13,023 bases of DNA, taken from JBFFXF01 sp041569895 (GTDB taxonomy: Bacteria > Planctomycetota > UBA8108 > JACQVS01). Shown piece after piece: positions 1-6,400 of the stretch; position 1 is the first letter of the stretch, and each line of letters opens with the position of its first letter. The notes beneath the pieces are model-generated. The model saw nothing but the letters and a program-made list of their open reading frames with translations. It was not told the DNA's origin and made no database searches. The stretch lies in assembly GCA_041569895.1 (NCBI GenBank), contig JBFFXF010000213.1, positions 1-13,023 of the forward strand, in the 5' to 3' direction. A program made the translations under genes and the position numbers.

Positions 1-999
1 TACTCGATCACCGGGGGCGCGCCGGCTTTCCGGAACGCCGTCGCCGAGAAGGTCGGACGCTTCAACGGCGTCGAGGCCGACCCGGAAACGATGATCACCA
101 TCACGTGCGGCGCGACCGAGGCGATGATCGCCTCGCTGCTCGCGGTGATCGACGCGGGTGACGAGGTGGTGATCTTCGAGCCGTTCTACGAGAACTACGG
201 GCCGGACTCGGTGATCTCGGGCGGCGTGCCGCGCTTCGTGCCGCTGCGCGGACGGGAGTTCCTCTGGGAGGACGACGAGCTGCGCCGAGCGTTCACGCCG
301 AAGACGCGCGCGGTGATCGTCAACACGCCGCACAACCCGAGCGGCAAGGTCTTCTCGCGCCAGGAGCTCGAGCGCATCGCCGAGCTGTGCGTCGAGAACG
401 ACTGCATCGCGATCACCGACGAGATCTACGAGCACATCACGTACGACGGGCGCGAGCACGTCAGCATCGCGACACTCCCGGGGATGTCGCGGCGGACGAT
501 CACCATCGGCGGTCTCTCGAAGACCTACAGCATGACCGGCTGGCGCCTCGCCTACGCCGTCGCCGCGCCGGAGCTCACCGACGGCGTCCGCAAGATGCAC
601 GACTTCCTCACCGTCGGCGCGCCCCATCCGCTGCAGATCGCCGGCATCCGGGCCCTGGCGCTCCCCGACAGCTACTACACCGACCTGCGCGACGCCTACG
701 ACCGGCGGCGCTCGATCCTCCTCGACGCGCTCGAGCGCGCCGGCTTCAACCCGACCCGCCCCCGGGGCAGCTATTTCGTCCTCTGCGACATCGGCGACCT
801 CGCCAGGCGGCTCGGCATCGGGGATGACGTCGCGTTCGCCGAGCACCTCGTGCGAGAGCACGGTGTCGCCGGCGTCCCCGGCTCGAGCTTCTACTCCGAC
901 CCGGCCCTCGGCCGCCACCTGATCCGCTTTCACTTCGCGGCGCCGGAGGAGACCTTGCGGGAGGCGGGAGCGAGGTTGGTGCGGGTGGCGGGGGGGTAG
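1..999 (+). CDS. PLP-dependent class I/II aminotransferase (5' end missing)
   Basis: Transfers an amino group between an amino acid and a 2-oxo acid using pyridoxal phosphate in the cytoplasm. The frame is open from base 1, so the start and probably about 50 N-terminal residues lie outside the window; 332 residues are visible. Fold-type I landmarks are in order: the phosphate-binding turn 'CGATEAM', 'NTPHNPSGK' (Asn contacting the cofactor), 'DEIYEHITYDG' (Asp pairing with the pyridine N, Tyr with O3'), the Schiff-base lysine in 'GGLSKTYSMTGWRLAY' (codon 520-522, visible residue 174), and a C-terminal 'IRFHFA' whose Arg (codon 925-927) would bind the substrate carboxylate. It looks closest to the aspartate / kynurenine / methionine aminotransferase group, but the exact substrate cannot be read from sequence. 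The opening 'YSITGG' is typical of the segment just after the flexible N-terminal arm. Stop is TAG at 997-999; the last codons run through a G tract. Confidence 0.93.
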   Translation, partial: YSITGGAPAFRNAVAEKVGRFNGVEADPETMITITCGATEAMIASLLAVIDAGDEVVIFEPFYENYGPDSVISGGVPRFVPLRGREFLWEDDELRRAFTPKTRAVIVNTPHNPSGKVFSRQELERIAELCVENDCIAITDEIYEHITYDGREHVSIATLPGMSRRTITIGGLSKTYSMTGWRLAYAVAAPELTDGVRKMHDFLTVGAPHPLQIAGIRALALPDSYYTDLRDAYDRRRSILLDALERAGFNPTRPRGSYFVLCDIGDLARRLGIGDDVAFAEHLVREHGVAGVPGSSFYSDPALGRHLIRFHFAAPEETLREAGARLVRVAGG

Positions 1000-1010
1000 C
1001 TGGCCCCGTC

Positions 1011-1046
1011 GTCCCCGTCCCCGTCCCCGTCCCCGTCCCCGTCCCC
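1011..1046. repeat. Tandem hexamer array, six copies of GTCCCC
   Basis: Six uninterrupted GTCCCC units start 12 bp after the aminotransferase stop, followed by imperfect remnants (GGTCCCGTGCCC). The opposite strand reads (GGGGAC)n, a regularly spaced G-run sequence. The array lies between the 3' ends of two convergent genes, and no coding sequence needs it. A less regular version of the motif (CGGGGACGGGAAC) occurs near 12929-12942. Confidence 0.85.
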
Positions 1047-1141
1047 GGTCCCGTGCCCGAAGACCCTCGCAGTCGTCGAGGTGGCCGACGTCGGTGCCGG
1101 AACGATCGGGGTCGAGGCCCGAGACCGAGACGCGATGGCGA

Positions 1142-1471
1142 TCAAACGGGGGTGGCCGGCGGTCTGCCGATCCGCGCTGCGGCGAGGACGAGGAGGATGG
1201 CGATCGTCGCCGACGCGATGAGGGACCCCGCGATCCACCATCCGCTTCTCTCGCCTGACGCGAGGAGCGCGAGCGTCGGTCCCATCGCCGCGGCGAGGAC
1301 GACAACCAGCAATCCGAAGGATCGGGCGTGGGCGAAGTTGAACGTCCAGCCGGTCCAGCCGAGACGCTTCCTCACGACGAGGCGCGGGTCGCGCTTGCAG
1401 ACGTAGACAACGCCCAGTTTCCAGTTCGCCCCATCTCGCCACATCGCCTCGAGCTCGTCTCGCGTCAGCAC
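1142..1471 (-). CDS. Small two-TM membrane protein with DUF5808-like motif
   Basis: A 109-residue protein of unknown function. Residues 17-48 hold a compact motif, 'NWKLGVVYVCKRDPRLVV' followed by 'RKRLGWTGWTFNFAH', which matches my recollection of DUF5808 (NWklG.fY.n.dDpr..VpkR.G.GwtlNf). That short domain is found at the ends of membrane proteins. Two hydrophobic segments follow, about 51-72 and 77-99, and a short Arg/Pro tail. The start is GTG at 1469-1471; a near-perfect AGGAGGTGA lies just upstream with 6 nt spacing and decides this start. It is convergent with the aminotransferase and downstream of the thiolase on the same strand. The 251-bp repeat-filled gap from the thiolase makes co-transcription uncertain. 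The strong ribosome-binding site, family motif and coherent TM pattern argue that this is a real gene; its role is unknown. Confidence 0.8.
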   Translation of the reverse strand: MLTRDELEAMWRDGANWKLGVVYVCKRDPRLVVRKRLGWTGWTFNFAHARSFGLLVVVLAAAMGPTLALLASGERSGWWIAGSLIASATIAILLVLAAARIGRPPATPV

Positions 1472-1474
1472 GGC

Positions 1475-1483
1475 TCACCTCCT
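1475..1483 (-). promoter_or_regulatory. Strong Shine-Dalgarno sequence for the DUF5808-like gene
   Basis: The minus strand reads AGGAGGTGA, with 6 nt between AGGAGG and the GTG start at 1471. It is the best ribosome-binding site in the window and supports the GTG start. Confidence 0.8.
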
Positions 1484-1540
1484 GGAAATCACGTCGCCTG
1501 TTCTCCATCTCGGACGCGAAGGTCGGGATGCTGAACGAAA

Positions 1541-1594
1541 GTCGGGATCGGTATCGGAGTCGGAATCGGTATCGGAATCGGAGTCGGAGTCGGA
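1541..1594. repeat. Tandem hexamer array RTCGGW (nine units)
   Basis: Nine consecutive hexamers: GTCGGG, ATCGGT, ATCGGA, GTCGGA, ATCGGT, ATCGGA, ATCGGA, GTCGGA, GTCGGA. Positions 1 and 6 vary (A/G and A/T/G) while TCGG is fixed. The array lies between the thiolase 3' end and the start of the DUF5808-like gene. A second array of the same family and orientation is at 12994-13023. Confidence 0.88.
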
Positions 1595-1640
1595 TCTCTG
1601 TCCTCTGTCTCTGTCCTCTGACTCGGTCTCTGTCTCGGTC
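1595..1640. repeat. Pyrimidine-rich CTCTGTC repeat tract
   Basis: Directly abutting the hexamer array, about 46 bp is built from CTCTGTC / CTCTGTCC units ending in CTCGGTC. One strand is almost entirely pyrimidine plus G. It looks like a degenerate tandem repeat rather than coding or promoter sequence. The remaining gap to the thiolase stop (1641-1722) shows nothing recognisable. Confidence 0.65.
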
Positions 1641-1722
1641 CGCCGTTTGCAACCCCTGCGTCAGCCATCGAGGACGAGGACGAGCTTGATGACCGGGACC
1701 GGACCCCGAGCCCAGGACGCCC

Positions 1723-2901
1723 TCACACCCTCTCGATCGCCATCGCCACCGCCTCGCCGCCGCCGACGCAGAGGACATCGACACCGATGCGCGCGTCGCG
1801 ATGCTCGAGGGCGTGGATGAGCGTCACCAGGGTGCGCGCGCCGCTGGCGCCGATCGGGTGGCCGAGCGCCACCGCGCCGCCGTGGACGTTGACGCGATCG
1901 TGTGGAATGTCGAGCTCGCGCATCGCGGCCATCGGGACATTCGAGAACGCCTCGTTGATCTCGAAGAGGTCGACGTCGGCCACGGCCAGCGACAGTTGCT
2001 CGAGCAGCTTCCGCAGCGCGTCGATCGGCGCGATCGTGAACCACTCCGGCTCACGGGAGGCGGTCGCGTAGCCGAGGATCCTGGCGCGCGGCGTGACGCC
2101 GAGCTCCCCGGCGCGCTGCGGCGCCAGGACGACGACCGCGGCGGCGCCGTCGTTGATGCTCGACGCGTTGCCCGCCGTGACCGTGCCCCCCTTGCCGAAG
2201 GCCGGCGCCAGGGCGCGCAGCTTCTTCTCGTCGAACCGGAGCGGCTCCTCGTCATCGGTGACGGTGACCTTCTTCTTGCGCTCGACGACGTCGACCGGCA
2301 CGATCTCGCGCGCCGTGACGCCGCTCTCGCGGGCCTCGTTTGCGCGCCGGTAGCTGGCGATGGCGAACTCGTCCTGGTCCTCGCGCGAGAAACCGAACTT
2401 CTCGGCGCAGCGGTCACCGCACGTCCCCATGACGACCTCGTTGTACACGTCCCAGAGACCGTCGTGGATCATCGAATCGATCAGCTCGCCGTGCCCGAGA
2501 CGGTACCCGGTTCGCGCCTTCGGAAGCAGGTAGGGCGCCCGCGACATGCTCTCGGTGCCGCCCGCGACGATGGCCGAGGCATCGCCGCAGCGAATCGCCT
2601 GCGCCGCCAGCATCACCGCCTTCAGGCCCGAGCCGCACACCCGATTCACCGTGGTCGCGCCGATGCTCTTCGGAATCCCCGCGCCGATGCCCACCTGTCG
2701 GGCGACGTTCTGCCCGAGCCCGGCGCCGATGACGTTGCCGAAGATCACCTCGTCGACGTCCGCCGCGCCGACTCCGGCACGCTCGAGCGCCGCACGCACG
2801 GCGATGCTGCCGAGCTCGGGCGCCGGCACGCCGCTCAGCGTGCCGGAGAGTGAGCCGATGGGGGTTCTCGTGGGGCCGGCGAGGAGTATGTCGAGGGGCA
2901 T
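1723..2901 (-). CDS. Acetyl-CoA C-acetyltransferase (thiolase, AtoB/PhaA-like)
   Basis: Condenses two acetyl-CoA to acetoacetyl-CoA, or cleaves 3-ketoacyl-CoA, in the cytoplasm; used in fatty acid, ketone or polyhydroxybutyrate metabolism. From ATG 2901 the product is 392 residues, the standard thiolase II length. The catalytic positions sit where the family has them: nucleophile Cys89 in 'NRVCGSGLKAV', the 'EINEAF' loop, His at about 347 in 'GGAVALGHPIGASGAR', and the second Cys at about 377 in 'DVLCVGGGEAVAMAIERV'. The last motif is slightly unusual: the family normally has C-x-GGG-x-G, here CVGGGEA. The frame stays open upstream to 2991, but that extension translates the CGCAGATT repeats ('LRNLRTLW') and is not believable. 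GAAGGAAG 7 nt before ATG 2901 supports the shorter start. No pathway partner is adjacent, so the metabolic direction is open. Confidence 0.95.
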   Translation of the reverse strand: MPLDILLAGPTRTPIGSLSGTLSGVPAPELGSIAVRAALERAGVGAADVDEVIFGNVIGAGLGQNVARQVGIGAGIPKSIGATTVNRVCGSGLKAVMLAAQAIRCGDASAIVAGGTESMSRAPYLLPKARTGYRLGHGELIDSMIHDGLWDVYNEVVMGTCGDRCAEKFGFSREDQDEFAIASYRRANEARESGVTAREIVPVDVVERKKKVTVTDDEEPLRFDEKKLRALAPAFGKGGTVTAGNASSINDGAAAVVVLAPQRAGELGVTPRARILGYATASREPEWFTIAPIDALRKLLEQLSLAVADVDLFEINEAFSNVPMAAMRELDIPHDRVNVHGGAVALGHPIGASGARTLVTLIHALEHRDARIGVDVLCVGGGEAVAMAIERV

Positions 2902-2908
2902 TGCTTTT

Positions 2909-2916
2909 CTTCCTTC
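2909..2916 (-). promoter_or_regulatory. Shine-Dalgarno-like site fixing the thiolase start
   Basis: The minus strand reads GAAGGAAG with 7 nt to the ATG at 2901. It selects the internal ATG over the upstream in-frame start at 2991, which lies in repeat DNA. Confidence 0.6.
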
Positions 2917-2920
2917 GAGT

Positions 2921-3005
2921 CCGCAGATGGCGCAGAGAGACATCCACAGAGTACGCAGATTCCGCAGATTGGGAAAGGGGAGACGGTCCACAGATTACGC
3001 AGATT
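2921..3005. repeat. Cluster of 9-bp CGCAGATT repeats
   Basis: Six units of a 9-mer with consensus NCGCAGATT (reverse AATCTGCGN) occur as pairs: 2921-2929 / 2930-2938, 2953-2961 / 2962-2970, and 2988-2996 / 2997-3005. Some are degenerate (CCACAGATT, GCGCAGAGA). The cluster occupies the leader or promoter region of the thiolase gene. The same unit recurs as a perfect-phase triplet at 12941-12967, also upstream of a minus-strand gene. Confidence 0.85.
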
Positions 3006-3063
3006 GGGGACACACGGCTCCGGCAGGGAGGCTCGACTTCGGGGGCTTGCTGTCAGTCGATTC

Positions 3064-3250
3064 ATAAGGAAGGCAGGAAGAAGAGGAAGGCAGGAAAAGA
3101 AAGGAAGAGAGAAGGGGGGAACGGAAAGACTACCTCGACCGCAGCAACCTCGCCTCTCGACCGCGTTCGAGAGCTCGGGCGAAGCTCACGAAGCCCAACC
3201 CCATCAACTCCTGCCGTTTCCTGCCTTCCTGCGTTTCCTGCCTTCCTTAT
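3064..3250. repeat. Inverted repeat with AAGGAAGGCAGG arms
   Basis: The left arm 3064-3104 starts ATAAGGAAGGCAGGAA. The right arm 3210-3250 is its reverse complement and ends TTCCTGCCTTCCTTAT. By hand alignment 34 of 41 positions match: an outer perfect run of 16, four mismatches, a perfect run of 14, then a decayed inner end. Each arm contains two internal copies of GGAAGGCAGGAA, so the arms are themselves tandem repeats. The purine run continues past the left arm to about 3130. The 105-bp centre has no evident gene. Perfect outer ends with decayed inner ends resemble a small non-autonomous element or palindromic repeat unit, but no target-site duplication is obvious. Confidence 0.7.
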
Positions 3251-3330
3251 AGATCCGTCGTAGGGTCTCGCCGGCGAAGTCGAGCAGCGCCTCACGTCCG
3301 TGGGGAGAGTCGATGTCGTCAGCCCCGCTT

Positions 3331-3360
3331 TTTACTGAGAACGCCGTCTCTGTTTACATT
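3331..3360 (+). promoter_or_regulatory. Candidate promoter of the CotH-family gene
   Basis: TTTACT (3331-3336) and TACATT (3355-3360) are separated by 18 bp, resembling -35 and -10 boxes of a housekeeping sigma factor. They sit in the most AT-rich stretch of an otherwise very GC-rich window, which continues as TAAAATTAT, and leave a 5' leader of about 45 nt before ATG 3415. The boxes are only approximate matches. The ribosome-binding site is weak (GAGAG directly before the ATG). Confidence 0.4.
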
Positions 3361-3414
3361 AAAATTATGCGGTCAACGGGCCCGACCGGGTGGATCCGAT
3401 TTTAGAACCGAGAG

Positions 3415-6400
3415 ATGAAGCAGGCAGGTCGACGGATCGGGGCGCGCGCCCTCCTCGCCGCCGCGATGCTCGCGCTCCCCGCGATGATCGCGCCGGCCGT
3501 GCGTGCAGCGGGACCGACGGTCGTCATCAACGAGGTGCACTACCATCCGGCCGATGACTCGCGCGGCGGCGAGTTCGTCGAGCTCTACAACTTCGGGCCG
3601 GATGCCGTCGACATCGGCGGCTGGCTGCTCGATGGCGCGCGCTACACGTTCCCCCTCGGCACGGTGATCGCGCCCGGCTCCCACCTGGTCGTCGCGGCCG
3701 ACCCCGGCGCCCTTCTCGATCGTCACGAGATCGACCCGGCGGTCATCGTCGGCCCGTACGAGGGAACGCTCGACAACCAGGGCGAGCGCCTCCGTCTGTG
3801 GAACACCTCCGGCTACCTCGTCTCGTTCGTGGAGTACCAGGACTCCGACGCCTGGCCCGAGGAGCCCGATGGCCTCGGGCCGTCTCTCGAGCGCCTGTCG
3901 CCGCTGCGCGAGGAGGTCGACGCGCGCGCCTGGGCCGCCTCGATCCCGGTCGGCGGCACGCCCGGTCGACCGAACTCCGTCCGGGTCGACGCCGATCCGC
4001 GCCCGCGGGGCGAGATCATCGAGGTCGTGCCCGCCGGGGCGCGGTGGGCCTTCTTCCGCGGCAGGGAGGCGCCGCCTCCCGGGTGGAACGACCTCGGCTT
4101 CGACGACTCCGGCTGGGAGTTCGGCGACGCCGGCTTCGGCTACGGCGACGACGACGACGCGACGGTGCTCGACGACATGCGTGACACCTACCTGACAGTG
4201 TTCATCCGGCGCACCTTCGAAATCGAGGACCCCGGACGCGTCGCGCTGCTGACGCTGCTCGTCGACTTCGACGACGGCTTCGCCGCCTGGATCAACGGAC
4301 AGGAGATCGCCAGGCAGAACGTCGACAACACGAGCTTCGACGCGCCGGCGACGCAGGACCACGAGGCCGGGTTCTTCGAGCGCTTCACGGTGAGGGAGCT
4401 CGACGGCCTCCTGCGCCCCGGCACGAACGTCATCGCGCTCTCGGGACACAACGGCGACCTGGTGAGCTCCGACCTGACGCTCTCGCCGGCGCTCGAGGTC
4501 GAGCTGCTGCCGCCGGATCTCCCCCCCGCGCCGCCCCCGACGTGGGAGCCCGCTCCGCGACGGCTGAAGCTGAACGAGCTGCACCCGGCGGGCGAGGGCG
4601 ACGGCTGGGTGGAGATCTTCAACACCGCGGACGAGCCGGAGGACGCCTCGGGGTTCCGCGTCCTGGCGCTCGGGCCCGCGGGCGGCGATGCGGCGATCCC
4701 GGCTGGCACGGTCGTGCCCCCGCCGGGGCATCTCGTGCTCGGCGAGTCGCAGCTCGGCTTCGCGCTCGACGGCATCCATGCGCTGATCCTCGCCACCGAT
4801 GACGGGCGCTTCGTCGATGGGCTCAACCCCCGCGTGACGGGACCACAGCACTCGACGGGACGCTACCCAGACGGCGGCGGGAACCGCGTGGTGTTCACGT
4901 CGCCGACGCGGGGCGCGCCGAACGCGATCGACCTCGAGTCACCGGTGGTGATCAACGAGATCATGTACCACCCGGCGGAGGAGAACGCCGGAGGCGAGTT
5001 CATCGAGCTGTTCAATCGCTCGGCGGAGCCGGTCGACCTCTCCGGCTGGTCCTTCACGCGCGGCGTCGCGTTCACCTTCCCGGCCGGGCTGGTCGTGCAG
5101 CCGTCCGGATTCGTCGTCCTCGCGCGCGACCCCGCCGCTGCGGCTGCGCACTACGCGATCGGCGATGTGCTCGGACCGTACGAGGGCCGGCTGAAGAACG
5201 ACGCCGAGACGCTGCTCCTGCGCGACGCGCTCGGCAACCCACGCGACCGCGTCCGGTACGCCGACGAGGGCAGCTGGCCGGAATCGGCGGACGGCCTCGG
5301 ACCGTCGGTCGAGCTGGTCCACCCCGGAATCGAGAACCGCGGCGGGGCCGCGTGGGCGGCGAGCGAGGGCGAGGGCACGCCCGGCGCGCCGAACTCGCGA
5401 CTCACCGACGACCCGCAGCCGTATGTCGCGCTCGTACGGCATCGCCCGCCGGTGCCGACCTCCGCGGAGCCCGTGCGCGTCGAGGCGCTGGTCGCCGACG
5501 AACGCGAGGTCACCGCGGTCAGCCTCTTCTACGAGGTCGACGAGTCCCGCGGCGGACCGGTCGAGGTTCCGATGGTCGACGACGGAATCGGCGACGACGG
5601 CGTCGCCAGCAACGGCGTGTGGGGCGGCGACATCCCCCCGTTGCCGGACGGTTCGATCGTCGCCTTCTGGATCACGGCCGACGCGGCGGGCGGCCAGTCG
5701 GTGATCGCGCCACCCGACGCGCCGCGTCCGTCGTTCCTGTACGAGATCGACGACGAGCCGCACGCCGACCTGCGTCCGCTCTACCGCATCGTCATGCGCG
5801 CCGATGACTTCCGCGAGCTGCGATCGCGCGGCAACGGAAGTGACGTCCTCCTCGATGCGACGTTCATTTCCGACGACGCGGCGTACTACAACCGCGGGCT
5901 GCGTTACCGCGGCAGCTCCGCCCGCAGCTGCAACCCGCTGAGCTACCGTGTGCAGTTCGATCACGACGTCGACTTCCACGGCATCAAGCGCCTCAATCTG
6001 AACGGCTGCGCCACGGGGCGCCAGTGGATCGGCCTCGATCTGCTGCGCCGCACGGGGATCCCGACGCCGCGGGCGTGGTTCCGGCGCCTGTCGATCAACG
6101 GCGATCTCCAAAGTGGGTGGTTCCTGCGCGTCGAGACCATCGACGATGCGTTTCTCGAGCACACGATGCCGGGAGACGACAGCGGCAATCTCTATCGCGG
6201 GCGCAGCCAGGCGAACCTCGACTACCGCGGCGAGGAGTTCGGGCCCTATCGCCCCCACTACTCGAAAGTGACCAACGAGCTGCTCGACGACTACAGCGAC
6301 GTGGTCGACCTCTGCTTCCGGTTCGACTCCGACACGACGGGCGACGGGGAGTTCGTGGCGGCGATCGAGGAGCGCGTCGACGCCGACCAGTGGGCGCGGT

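Larger units (their letters stand above)
2902..3414. other. Divergent intergenic region (513 bp), repeat-filled
   Basis: This gap separates the divergent thiolase (-) and CotH-family (+) genes. From left to right it holds the thiolase ribosome-binding site, the 9-bp CGCAGATT cluster, a purine-rich inverted repeat (arms 3064-3104 and 3210-3250), and an AT-rich island (about 3328-3368) likely to hold the promoter of the + gene. Short open frames here translate low-complexity repeat DNA and have no coding character. No RNA gene was recognised. Confidence 0.75.

Noticed and set aside
930..1784. 284-codon minus-strand frame encoding Gly-Asp and Arg-Leu/Arg-Tyr dipeptide repeats
   Set aside because: The dipeptide repeats are translations of the GTCCCC and RTCGGW hexamer arrays. 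The frame overlaps the better-supported DUF5808-like gene and the ends of the aminotransferase and thiolase.
2902..2991. 30-residue N-terminal extension of the thiolase
   Set aside because: It translates the CGCAGATT repeats, and thiolases start at the equivalent of ATG 2901, which has its own ribosome-binding site.
2921..3005. CRISPR-like array from the CGCAGATT repeats
   Set aside because: The units are 9 bp and directly adjacent or irregularly spaced, with no spacers of constant length and no cas genes.
3373..4851. 492-codon open frame on the minus strand
   Set aside because: It is antisense to the lamin-tail domains and is charged low-complexity sequence only.
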